A stretch of DNA of 64,000 bases from Thamnaconus septentrionalis (Eukaryota > Chordata > Actinopteri > Tetraodontiformes > Monacanthidae), in NCBI GenBank assembly GCA_009823395.1, contig CM020513.1, forward strand, positions 5,544,001 to 5,608,000, read 5' to 3'. Position 1 is the first letter of the stretch. Every line of letters starts with the position of its first letter. The notes under the pieces are model-generated. The model saw only the letters and a program-made list of their open reading frames with translations, was not told the origin of the DNA and made no database searches. This document shows positions 12,171 through 24,300 of the stretch, in pieces. The position numbers and the translations under genes are program-made.

Positions 12171-13012
12171 GTGAGTCACGGAGGGCCTCCGGTCTGCGTT
12201 CCACTGCGCTCTCCTGGCTGCCAGAGCTTCGCTGCGTCTCATCGCAAAAAACAAACAATAATCATCATCGTCGTCATCATCGCAATAATAAAACAGGGAA
12301 CCAAGTGGTCCACAAACAAACAAACTAACAAACAAACAAACGGACGATAAAAGAGGGACAACACACACTTAATCATCTGGATCCCACTGGCAAGAATAAA
12401 AAAAATCATAATAATAAAAAGGGCGGAAAAGGAAACGGAGGTTATAAAAAGAGCCAGCGGCGCCCAGTGGTGACAGGAAGCAGTTTCTCCAGGACTGGCT
12501 TGTCAACAGCTCTACGCGTTTCTCTTTTAGTCTACCAAGTATATACTATGAACCTTACCAGGCAGCTAAAATCTATACAGTACTGTCAGTTTTTAATTAT
12601 ATTTATAGATATTTATACACTATACAAAGTTGGCAAAAAAATACATAAATAAATACATGAAATCAGATTGTACACATCACAATTTGTGTTGGTTTTTTTT
12701 TTCATTTTTGTTTTTTGTCATTTTTTTTTAAAGTTAGAGCACTCTTTGTTGGAGGGGTGACGCTGCGAGACGAAGGGGGGAGGAGACGGGTGTTACCCTC
12801 GACAACCCCCCCTCGGGGGCTGAAGCTAGCACTAGACAAGGCAGGATCCCACTAGGTGGCGCTAGGTCGGGTCGAGTATATTGCTTATCGTCGCCATCCT
12901 GGTTTGATAAATGCGCGGAGGGTGCTGGCAGGAGGCGGGGCCAAACCACGAGGTGTGCTCACCACCAGCGGCGGAGAAGAAAATGGAAACTAAGGATCTC
13001 TGTGGCTAAAAG

Positions 13013-13069
<57 letters not shown>

Positions 13070-14983
13070 CTACGGCGTTGCTGGGAACTTTCTCACAGAG
13101 TGCAGCCACTTCCCTCAACCGGCCGAAAAAGAAACGTGACAACAGATAAAGTCCATCCTTGGACGGGTGCACGAGGTCCTGAAGCTAAAGCTTGACGGCT
13201 ACGATTTCAAGTCTGAAATCTCCAGACGGACTCTCCGAGAGAAGCACATTTTCAGTTTTGGATTGCACCATTCCGACCGGCTTTATTTTTAAATCTGTGA
13301 GCCGTCCTCTTGAAAGCTGCGGACGACAAAGACGCGCAGGAAGTGTCCGCAGTGATGCTAGGAGATGCTAATGCTAAAGAGATTAGCGGCAGTTTAAGCG
13401 AGACGGCGCTAATGTCACGCGAAAAGGAGAAGAGCAACTGAGACTTTTTTCGTGGTTAGCGACACGTTTCCTTCACTTGACTTCACTTCACTTCGGCGAC
13501 GCACCAATAGGAAGCCTCGACTGTGTTGCTACCCGGCGAACTGGCAGTAAGAAACAGAACTTGTCCGTTTTAAAAAAAAAAAAAAAAAAAAAACATTTGA
13601 AAATTTGAAAAAAAAATAATTTTTTTTTCAAATCGCCTCCAGGTTAAAGGGGGGGGGTTAATAAAAAGCAGCCGACCACACGACTTTGACTGCGACCCTG
13701 TGAGTTTCTGGTGGGAGATGGCAGTGGGCGGAGGAGCGAAGGCACGGGGCTCCTTATTATTTTCTCTTTTTTTTGGAGAAGATTAACCTTTTTGTTGGTT
13801 GCAACAATTTAAAAAAAAACCCTCATGTCCATGATTTTTCATATTATTCACGTCGACCATAATGTCGCATGTCGCATATACTTTGGCTCTCGCGTAAAAT
13901 CTTTCCGTAAATATGGCGGCGAGGCTGCCACAAATGGGAACGAATCCCCAGCATGCTATGCTAATCATCTTAAAAAAAAAGTGCAGACTTGTGTCTCCCG
14001 TCCCGATGCGGCGGTGGGAATGACTCCGGAGGAGGCTGGGCGGAGGCCAGCGAGGGGCCAATCCCGGCTCACAACAATGGAATTACAGCAAAATCCCCGC
14101 TGCCTGCCTGCCTGCGTGCCAGTCTCCCGGGAGGCTGGAGCCGGGCCCCTCAAAGCAAAAAACAAAAAAACAAACAAAAGAAGAAAAAAAAAACAGCGGG
14201 ATGGGATTTGTGTACGCACAACGGCTGCGGGGTTAGCAGCGGCGCCTGGCAGTGAAGCTGGGGCGGCGCCTGAGGCGCGTCCAGCCTGTTAGCTCGCCGC
14301 CCATCGGCCCTCGACCCCTCGACCTCGCAGCCCCTCCAACAAAAACACGGCGGACATCAAGAGCCCTTGTTCAAGAAGGGCAGTTTTAGAATCGGAGCGT
14401 CGTCGTCGGCGCGGTCAAACCCGGCCACCGGCGCGGCTTTTCGCCAGACGTCACCGCTTTTCCTCCTCGTCATTGTCTCGGGTGACAAAATGAAAACTTG
14501 GCGCACGGCAAAATGTCAACCGCTAGCATTGAGTTCTTTCTTTCTCTCTCTGTCTGTTTATTTGTTTTTCTTTCTCTCAGCGTTCACCGACGATATTTAC
14601 ATAAAGTTCTCTTTAAAAACAAGAAGGATTTTTTTGTTTTGTTTTGTTTTGTTTTCCTTTTTGCCACGTGAAAGAAAATGGAACCCCAACACAGGAACAC
14701 CGAGCACACGCACACATACACACACACTGACCAACAGTCAAATGTGAACGCAAGGAGAAAATAGAATATTGTTATTACTCTGTTGTTGTTGTTTTTTTTT
14801 GTTTGTTTTTCACGTCGATTTTTGTCGCCATTCACATAAACGTTCGCTCGGAACCCTGATTGGGAGGAGTCACACCTGGCTCGCGCCAAGGTGCTTAAAA
14901 CAATTGGAAGGGTGAGTGAAAAGGGGTGGGGAAGGGGTGGAGGCGACGTCTCCGTCTGAGCGGGGTGAGGAGTTCCGATCAAA

Positions 14984-15022
<39 letters not shown>

Positions 15023-18000
15023 GACCTCACAAAGCTGTCAAAGACATAAAGCACAGTGTATCTCTCTCGGAATATTGCACAGAACTGCAGACAACTGAAC
15101 AGGCACCTGCCCGGCGGCGTGAGTCGCCGGCACTCGACCGTGAGAAAATGAGGCAGCCGCCCCAGGAAGGAGCGGTCGCCACCGACCAAAGGCGGCACCG
15201 TGACAAGGACAAACAGTTTGGTCGGGCTCGGAAGAATATCTCGCTAATCTCTTGGCAAACAGGCGTGACCCCTTCCGCCAATAAAGCTTTCAGCTGGAAG
15301 TAAATACGGGGTAGGAGAGGAGGAGGTGGTGGGGGACAGAGGGATAGAAGGCTGCTGGTGACAATGACAGGAGACGCACACACACACACACACACACACA
15401 TGCACAAATAAACTTCTGAGAGGAGATGGCAGCTCGGGAGATTGAGCTCCTTTTCCTCTGCAAGGCTGTGCTCGTTAGCTAGCTAGCTACGGCTTATAAT
15501 CGTGGGCTAGCGCTAATCCGGCGAGGCCTTTTTTCAGGCTGACTGCTGAAGTTGGGTGGGGATAACGTTTGCTTTCATTAAGGAGTTGGGAATTTGGGAA
15601 CGTTAGCCTGAATCTCAGCTAAGTGCTCTGAACTTGGTCCACAGTCACCCACCACAGAAGGAGAAAAAGTTGTTAATGAGAAAAGCAGAAGCAGAAAATG
15701 CACAAGAGCCTCACAGCTGTCGATAAGCTCAGCTGCAGGCATTTGCCACTAGCTAAATACTGTAGGTTGTTGGTTCAGAATTCACTGAAGAAATAAATTT
15801 TGGACACAGTCGTGCCAACTGTTAAATTTCCTGCTGCGAGGACGACACAAGTTGAGCAGTGACAGAACTGCGTGTGCAAATTCAATAAGTAATTGGGTTC
15901 AAAATAGTTTTGCCGTTTACATTGTTACCCATAATCACCCACCGTGTAAATATGCGGCGCAGTTGTCCGCTGAAGGAGTCAGTAATGTTTTATGGAATGT
16001 TAGAGAGGTTAATATGGTGCTTTATTCGTGGCAAAAGTGACAGAATGCATTTCAGGGCTCTTTGTGTGGCTGCTATTTCTGTCTCAGGGTCTCAGCTGAA
16101 GGTGCAGAAGGAGAGTTTTCCTTGGAGCAGTTTGCAGAAGGACAGGACGAGCCCAAACAGAGACGCGCTGCCTAATTTACTGTCGTGTTCTAAAAACGTC
16201 CTGGTTTACGCACCCACTCGGGACTGTTCTGTGCGAATCGCAAACCAAGGCAAACAAAGTCCCACAGAGTTCAGCCCAAAGTCGACGTTCTCAACTTGGT
16301 AACGGAACCACGTGACGCACAATCATCCTTTCCTCGCCACAATCCTCGGCAAATCCTCCCAACTGTAATTAAGACGCTGAGCTAAGATGCCTAACTTTTT
16401 TGTGCCGGCACTCTAAGCTGAGCTCTTTAAAAGTCCTGTCAGAATTTTATACTTTTATTTTTTTAATTCCCCCCCTATTTTTTCCCCCTAAGCAAACTAT
16501 CAAGATCAAATTCTCTCACAGAGGGATTTCTTTCAGAGACTTTCCTCTAAGTTGCTAACTATGCACAGCAGCCAAACTGCTCAGATATCAATGTTGAAAT
16601 CTCACACAGCCATCTTGCCAAAGCTCCCAAAGACAGTCTTTTTCGCTTTTAGCCGGCCTTAGGACAGAATTGGGTCCTTCTGGCAGTGGCAATATCTGCA
16701 AGACACCCTTGAAAACCACAGAAGAAGAGGAAGAAGAAAGCAGCTGTGAGCTGAGCCGCTAAAATGATTAGCATGGACGCTGCGGTGACTAGCTGGCAGT
16801 TTTTAATTTAAGAATTTCCTCTCTCTTCCTGCTCCTGAATTCATCCTTTTCTTTGGCAAACAGTGCCGGAGCCCACATCTAATTTGGCAGCGGCGTGCGG
16901 AGGAGCCGAGGCTGAACAAACACGGAGGATAAACACGGTGCTGCGAGTCGCCGCTGCGAGTCTCGGCTCGAACGCTGCACCGGCGGCGGCGCAACTCATG
17001 GCAACGTCTGAAGGTCGTCGTCGCTGACGGCGGCCGCTGCCAACAGAAAGGCAATACGTCCACAAGTGTGAGACAGGTGGCCATATAATGAAAGTTGGAT
17101 TTGGGAAATTGCTTCCTCCTGTACGCCGCTCGGCTCCCGGCTCGACATCAATTTTAATGGCGCTGTGCAGACGGAGCACCGGGCCGACCGCAGAAACTCA
17201 GTGTTTGGGTGTTGTGTTTATTTTATGAGCTGCGCAGCTGTCGCAGCACTCGGTGATGAAACACTGTTGGTCCGGTGTGTGCACGTGCGCGTACGTGTGC
17301 GTGTGTTTCCGTCCAGAGAAGGCAGAACATTACAATCGTATCTAAATGAGAGGTTTTCCGCGCTAGTTAGCTTTGCCTAAAGCAGTCGGATAAACAAAGC
17401 CAGGAGAGAAAATTTCTAAAATCCCTAAAAAAAAAAAAACATAGCATTTTGTCATGTCTCCAGAAAATGGTGCAAGACAGGCAAAGTTTTTACGCCGGAG
17501 GGATGCCTCCACACCATCGTTTGAAACTGCGCTAAACTCTTCGGCTTGCAGCGTTTGGTGGTAATTTGAAAAAGTCACGGCCTCATTGAGGACGAGACTG
17601 ATGATGAACGAGGGCTGTCAGAGGGGGCGTGGCTGCTGTCTGATTAACGGCGGTGGGCGGAAGGAGGAGTCGAGTGGAGACACTCTGCGCTGAAAAACAT
17701 TTGGGATTCTGGCAAGACGCCAATGTTTTAATTTTTTTTTTTAGCACATCCTCGAGTAAAGCTACTCGAATTTTGGGAAGGTTATCAATGAAACTGTAAA
17801 AAAAAACTAAAACAAATTTTAAATTAAATTTAAAAAATTCATCAAATCAAAGGATTAATCTAGATTTTATTGAACAACAATTCATCCCTGATCTCGTCCA
17901 GCAGCAACATTTGACCACAAGAAAAAAAAAAAGAAGCTGCGAATGGAAAAAAAAACGGATACAGGTCGAGTGCAGCAGTGCTGATGGAAAACCACAGGGG

Positions 18001-19002
18001 GCAGTGTTTTGTCCCAGTTCAATGGCTGCATTCCAAGGCCAATTAGGTCGCATCCGCCCCAGTTTGAAGCCTCCACTTCCCACCGGATAATCTCTATTTT
18101 CCACAATTGCAAAGAAGTTCTAAATTTTGAAATAAACGTCCTCTCAGTCAGCACTCCCAGAGGTCGCAGATCTACCTTCCGGCCACCTGGTGGCAACGTA
18201 ACGCGCCGCCACCGAAGCAGCCAGCGGCTGTCAAAACATCGGCTGCTGCGCTGGGGTGCTGGACTGGATGAGTGCGACGCCGCGGCCAGAAACTGTTGTC
18301 ACCACCAATCGCCACAGAGGAAGATGAGAAACTGTTGGCTGTCGGACGATTTTAAATTAAATCCTGCGTCTGGCTGACAGCTAAAAAAACAAACAAAAAA
18401 AAAAAACAGGTTAGAAGTGAAATGATGCATCAGAACTGGACTTCCTGTCCGGTTCCGGTTCTGGTTCTGCCTTCTTGGGACTGATTGTCACTCTGACGGT
18501 TCGTGGGTTTCAACTCGCAAAAAGCTCAATCTGCCTCTTCAAACTTTCTGCAAAACCGCGTCGCAGCTTAAAAAAAACAAAAGCAACATATGTATTCTGC
18601 AGTGACGGGAGCGGAAAAGACAACCGGGTGATTGTTTTCAAAGTGGTAGCGGCGCAGCGGACGGGAAACAACAAAGAGGAAATCAGCGTTTCTGTGCTGT
18701 GTTTTGATTTACGCCACAGCGTTGTCGAGCTGAGCTGAACGAGTTTGACAAGTGGAGCAGCTACCTGCTCGCGACGTGCCGCTCCTGAAAACACGGAGAG
18801 GGGAAAAAAAAACAACCCTGAAATGTTTCATCTCACTAGAGACACAAATAGCAGGTTTTGTTTAGGACACACAACTCACCTGGGACTTTCTCCCCGTTTC
18901 AGCTGTTTCTATTTTCTGTTTCGCTTAAATCACATCGTGAGAGTTTCTAATCGGTCTCTGGTGATGTCACAAAGGGCACTGGGAAGGGGAAGGCAGGGCC
19001 TC
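12049..19002. other. Intergenic / probable SYT7 3'UTR and downstream DNA
   Basis: No coding exon is recognised. It contains (AC)n or (GT)n runs at about 12135-12169, 13017-13064, 14984-15021 and 15375-15400, several homopolymer A or T runs, and much complex DNA. SYT7 is on the - strand with its stop at 21213, so its 3'UTR must extend into this side. One candidate poly(A) signal on that strand is AATAAA at 17871-17866, but other TTTATT sites (17217, 16454, 13282 on the + strand) are equally possible, so no transcript end is called. Confidence 0.35.
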
Positions 19003-19084
19003 TGAACTACTGTAGCAGCTTGGTGTGGGCGGTTTGGCCTCAGACTGGCAGCTGACACACAACATACACACACACACACACACA

Positions 19085-19123
<39 letters not shown>

Positions 19124-19412
19124 GGTGGAGCATTAAAGAGGACGGAGACTTTTTGATGCCCCTCCGAGATTCTTCAAAGGGACAGAAGACCAGTTCAGTG
19201 TGTGTTGCTGGTTTATCAGCGTCCACCACTGAGAAGCCGTCTGATTGGTCGCAGAGATGCGGCGAGGGAAGCTGACGGACACACACGCGCACACACACGC
19301 GCACACACACACACACACACACGGTCAATTTGGGGGTGACAGAAGGGGCATCAAGAGGAGGATGAGAGCCCTCCATCCATCCTGTGAAGCCCTCCACCAA
19401 CATCTCCAGACC
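19003..19412 (+). repeat. Dispersed repeat family R1, copy A
   Basis: About 410 bp, starting CTGAACTACTGTAGCAGC and ending near ACATCTCCAGAC. It has two internal (AC)n runs separated by unique blocks: GTTGGTGGAGCATTAAAGAGG, then TGCTGGTTTATCAGCGTCC, then CTGATTGGTCGCAGAGATG, then GGGGCATCAAGAGGAGGATG. The same blocks in the same order recur at 21527-22981 and, in part, at 28485-28765. I see no coding capacity or recognised TE domain. It could be a non-autonomous element or a segmental repeat. Confidence 0.82.
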
Positions 19413-20029
19413 CCGCGAGGACGGAGCTCCGCCCTCCTCCTCCCCCCCCCCCGCCGCCCACGACCGCGACTCACCCTTCCGGAAAACTCCTCCCTTGAAT
19501 GTTCACCGGCACAACAATGATCAGCAAAACTACCGTCGTCAGTATTACTGTTGTTACATTGTTCAGAAAAGTGCAGATAGGAACCCCCGCCCCCTCCCCC
19601 GACACACCCCTGGAGTCACCCAGAGGGCTGAGGGCTGAGGGGGGAGGGGGGAGGTGGGGGGGGGGCAGAACGGGGGAAACGATGGCAGTAAGAAGAGCGA
19701 GAAGAGCGCCGGGAGGCGGAGAGACGAGAAAGGACGGGTCGAGTCCGCGGAGCCGCGGCTGCGCTGCCCGGCCGGAGCCACAGTTCCAGCGACAGTCGGA
19801 AGCGATGGAGGTCGAGCCGGAGCGCCGGGAGATCCAGAGCGGGAGGGAAAAAAGAGCAACTTTCCATCTCGAAAACCGGTTTCCTTCCTTCCTTCGTCTG
19901 GCCGATGCTGCGGATGAGGAAAGAAATGACATCATCGTATCGTAGGTGGGGTGGGGGCGGCGGCAGGGGCGGGGCAAGGGGCGGGGCTCGGTTTGGCGTT
20001 TCCCTTCATCATCTTCTACTCTCTCTCGC

Positions 20030-20030
20030 T

Positions 20031-20066
<36 letters not shown>
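20030..20066. repeat. (CT)n microsatellite
   Basis: Short CT run downstream (on the SYT7 strand) of the SYT7 stop codon. The surrounding 19.4-21.2 kb is rich in purine runs such as GGAGGAGG and poly-T, with no recognisable coding exon. Confidence 0.8.
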
Positions 20067-20069
<3 letters not shown>

Positions 20070-21212
20070 CTCGGGTCTTTTTCCATCTGGCAGGGAGAGA
20101 AAAAAAAATCCGGAGCGATCCACGTCGGTGCTTCCCAGGCTTCGGAAAAAGTTCGGTTCATTTTCTTTGTTAGGTTTTTTTTTTTTTTGAAAAGTCTTTT
20201 ATGATTTTTTTTTTTTTTTTTTATATATATCTATATATTTTTTAGTTGTTGTTGGAGCTACAGCACAGCACCCACAGCACACGGACAACAAGGAAGGTGG
20301 AGGAGGGTGAAGAAGAGGAGGAGGAGGAGGCCGAAGACGACCCCCATCTCCCCAGATAGTTCACTAATATTGTGCCAGAGAGGAGGCGGGGCCAGGTGGG
20401 ATGGGAGGAGGGGGGCAGGGGGAGGGGCAAATATAACAGAAGATGAAGAGGAGGAGGGAAAAACAAAAACGCCGGTAGAAGGGGAGAAGAAGACGAGGAG
20501 GAGGAAGAGGAGGAGGAGGAGCATCAACAACTCCATCTGCTCACAGGCTGGGCGGCTGATTGCTTTGCACAAACTCCAGCTGAAGGCTTTGGGGAAAAAA
20601 AAGGGAAAAAAGAGAAGGAAGGAAGAAGAAGAAGAAGAAGAAGAAGAAGAGGAGGAGGACAGAAGACAGAGGGACGAAGCGAGAAAATGAAGAGACGGAG
20701 GAGAAACAGCAGGTGGGCGGGGCCACCTGTCTGCCAGTCTATACAGCTGATGTATTAATATGCACACGCAGAGACGGTTACACTGTGTGTGTGTGTGTGT
20801 GTGTGTGTAAGAGTTGGAACAACGGGGAACACAGGGGACTTGAGACGGTGTGCGATCCCAGAGGATCTACACCCTGAACCAGGACCAGAGAACCCGGCAA
20901 GGGTCAGAGGTCAGAGGGGCTGGGAGAAGAGAACAGGGGGACCGGTGGCAAGGTGGAGTCGAGAGGTGGATAAAAAAAAAAAAAAAAAATACAAGAAGAA
21001 GAAGAAGAAGACGAGAGGAAGAGGGCAGATATTTTGCCTCCCTCGTGAGGAGGAAGGAGGGGGAAAGAGTTTAAAGGTTTTACGAGAGCAGATGGCTAAT
21101 TGTACCCGTGTTTCGCAGCCTGGCAGCAAGTCAGTCTTGTGCATAAGGACGGGAGGGGGAGGGAGGAGGGATGGGGGTGGGGTCTGGGTGGGGCGGAGGT
21201 GGGGTGGGGAGA

Positions 21213-21317
21213 TCAGGCCTTGAGGGCGTGCCACTGGGCCACGTTGGTGCGCGGCCGGGCCAGCATGTCCTTCCAGTGCTTGACCTCGGCCGGGCCGCTC
21301 TTCCACGACAGGTAGAT
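21213..21317 (-). CDS. syt7: SYT7 last coding exon: end of C2B and stop
   Basis: Encodes 34 residues ([18 protein letters not shown]...) and a stop at 21215-21213. The acceptor is CTCCTCAG just upstream and the exon opens in phase 0. It supplies the last strand and the C-terminal helix of C2B, with the synaptotagmin WHXL motif as WHAL (family role: docking and release). It ends in LKA like mammalian SYT7 (QWHQLKA). The mammalian match is near-identical over IYLSWKSGP and EVKHWKDM. Confidence 0.97.
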   Translation of the reverse strand: MYLSWKSGPAEVKHWKDMLARPRTNVAQWHALKA

Positions 21318-24300
21318 CTGAGGAGAAGCACAATCGCCAGGACAGTTAGGTTCCGCGCACGCACGCACGCACCCACAGTGATCATCATCATCATCATCGT
21401 CGAGTGCAGCTGAAGGCTGCAAACAGAGGGCTAATTCTGCTGTCTACTGCTCCACTGGCGTTCGAGAGGAGAAATAATGAGGGGGGAGCAGGGGGGTGGC
21501 AGGGAACTACTGAACTACAGGGAACTACTGAACTACTGTAGCAGCTTGGTGTGGGCTGTTTGGCCTCAGACTGGCAGCTGACACACAACATACACACACA
21601 CACACACACACACACGTTGGTGGGGCATTAAAGAGGACGGAGACTTTTTGGTTTCCCTCCAAGGTCCTATAAAGGGAGAGAAGTTCAGTGTGTGTTGCTG
21701 GTTTATCAGTGTGAGGACGGGAGTGTGGAGGCAGCACCCAGGTGCAGACTACTCAGGTTGCAGACAAAAGGTTTATTTTACCCTCCTAAGACCCGAACTC
21801 TTGCAAGGCATGCATTTCATTTTCTATTTGATATGATGGCTAATTGGGACCTGATGAGTGTAGAAAAAAAAAAATCTTTGTACATTATATTGTTTCTGAG
21901 AAAAATGATGTCCACATAGGAGATGTTACATATTTTATATATATTTATACACGTTCATATTTTGCAAAACTTCTACTTCCACAACAAACACTGAACACTT
22001 CTATACATATCTCAACAAGAATCAGCCATGAAATGTTGGATTGGGAGCAGCGTTCCGAACTTCTGGGTGGGCTGTCGGCCATCTTGAATTTAACATGTGA
22101 TTTGTTATAGTCTTCTTCCACCACTAGGTGACAGTTGTGGACGTCAGCCCCTTGTAGACCAAAATTTAATATTGTGGTCTAGACCAGCAGTCCCCAACCT
22201 TTTTAGCACCCCGGCCCGGTTTAATGTGAGACAACATTTTCACGGACCGGCATGAACGCGCGATGGTTTAATTTAACGGAAGTTAATTATTTTTTCTGTC
22301 CGGCCAGGTACCAAATGACCCACGGCCCGGTGGTTGTGGACCTCTGGTCTAGACAACCGAAAATGTGCCAGGTCTTAGGAGGTTAAATTATAAACAAAAC
22401 TAAACTAAGGGGGTCCCATGAGGGTGACTAATAACAAAAACACACTGGGAGATTTAACACAAAAAGATGAGGCAGGTACAAGAGAAAATCATAACAAGAA
22501 ACGAAGGAAAAACAAGAACAGACCTAAGACCACTTGGGCAAACACATTAACAGCATAACGTGAACCTGAACAGAAGACAACGATCCCACAAAGACAAAGG
22601 GAGACGAGGACTATTTATACACTGGGGCGGGGGAACACAGGTGAGAACAATCAAGGGCAGGGCGGACAACCAGACACAGGTGACAGACATCAAGAAATAA
22701 ACAGTGGAGGTAAAACTAAAGACGCTGGGAACAGAATGAACAGACGTCAAAATACAACAGGAAATGCACAGAACACAGCAATCGGCATCTACCACTGAGA
22801 GGAAGCCGTCCGATTGGTCGCAGAGATACGGTGAAGAAAGCTCACACGCACACATACACACACACACATTTATGTACACACACACAAAACTGTAAATTTT
22901 GGGGGTGAAAGAAGGGGCATCAAGAGGAGGATGAGGAGCCCTCCATCCATCCTCTGAACGCCTCCACCGACACCTCCAGTCAAGCACGACGCCTCACCTT
23001 GCCGATGACGTCGTTGCGGCTGAGCCGGTCCTTGTCCATGACGGTGATGATGATGGTGGTCTCCCGCAGCACGTGGGCGGGCACGTCGAAGGGGAAGGAC
23101 TCGTTGAAGACGGGGTTGAGGCATCGCTTCATGGTCACCGTCTTCTTCTTCTCCACGCGCTTGTCCTTGTGCATCAGCCACACCTTAACGTAGGGATCTG
23201 GGAATGGGGGATATAGAGGGGGGGGGAGGCATCAAGGTCGAGCTCAAGGTCAACAACTCGTCTCCACCGTCGGGAATTGTACTACTGGGACGGGACGGCG
23301 GCAGCCTGTTTTTGGAAAAACAGGACGCCGTCATCTGACCCCCCTCGCAGTTCTGGAGCACGGCCGTGTTGTGCGACACTGAGACGGCGGCGGCGGCGCT
23401 CTGCACCAGCAGCAGCAGCAGCAGAAGCAGCAGCAGAAGCAGCAGCAGGAGCAGCCGCAGGAGGGAACAGACACCCGATACTTCAAAAGACTGTTTACCA
23501 GACTGAACTGACACAGATTTAGACAGCCGGCTGAGAGATTGTCCCTGATATAGAGGGAGGGGAGGATGGGGGGGATGGGTAAAAGGATGGGGGCTGGAGA
23601 GGATGGATGGGTGTTACAAAGAAGGGTGGATGTATGCATGGATGGATGGATGGATGGATGGAAGGAGGACACGAAGATAAATGGATGGATGGCTGTATTA
23701 TGGAAAGGTTATAGATACAAAACAATTGGATAGACACAAAGAAGATGGATGGATGGACGGATGGATGGAAGGATGAATGGCTATAAAGACAGAGAATGAT
23801 GGATGGATGGATAATTGGATGGATAATTGGACAATGAATGGACAGATTGTGATGGGAGGATGAATGGATGAAAACACAGAAGGAATGGAGGGATGGATAA
23901 GTGGATTACAGATGTGGGCGGAGACAGACAGGACAGGAACGATGGATGGATGGCTGGATGGATGGATGGATGGATGGTTGGGTGGATGGGTGGGTGGATG
24001 AGCTGTGACACAGATTGATTCTGATGATGCATCAGATAATACGGAGAACCAATCCGACACTGAGGCATTAAAAATGAACCGGCTGATGGAATCTTTTCTA
24101 AATCCATTAGATTTGTCCCAGCGAGCCGTTTGGAAAAGAGCCCCTAGAAACTGTTTGGAAAGGGGGGAGGTCTGTAATATCAATCCCCCAGTTGAGATAA
24201 TTAGCAACTGCCAGAGATTTTATCTGGAAGCGGCTGTGTGATGCTAGCTAGCTCTCTGCTCCTTCCATCACTTTACATTTTACAACCCTGACGCCGCTAT

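Larger units (their letters stand above)
21710..22780. mobile_element. Insertion in R1 copy B, LTR-like or non-autonomous retroelement remnant
   Basis: Starts TGTGAGGACGGGAG and ends CAGAACACAGCA, so it has TG...CA ends. It is flanked by ATCAG (21705-21709) and ATCGG (22781-22785), which look like a diverged 5-bp target-site duplication (TSD). It interrupts R1 cleanly at the point where copies A and C are continuous. It carries no coding capacity and is itself interrupted by the TIR element at 21781-22382, leaving about 465 bp of its own. Solo LTR is my best guess; the class is not certain. Confidence 0.6.
21527..22981 (+). repeat. Dispersed repeat family R1, copy B, split by an insertion
   Basis: The left half (21527-21709) matches copy A from CTGAACTACTGTAGCAGC to GCTGGTTTATCAG. 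The right half (22781-22981) matches from the block CACTGAGAGGAAGCCGTC to the CCTCCACCGACACCTCCAG end. Between them sits a 1071-bp insertion (21710-22780). The right end of the repeat stops about 15 bp from the 5' splice site of SYT7 exon 23197-22998, so the first bases of that intron are nearly all repeat-derived. Confidence 0.85.

Noticed and set aside
23519..24207. Pro/His/Ser-rich frames on the - strand
   Set aside because: Translation of the (GGAT)n array, with no conserved element.
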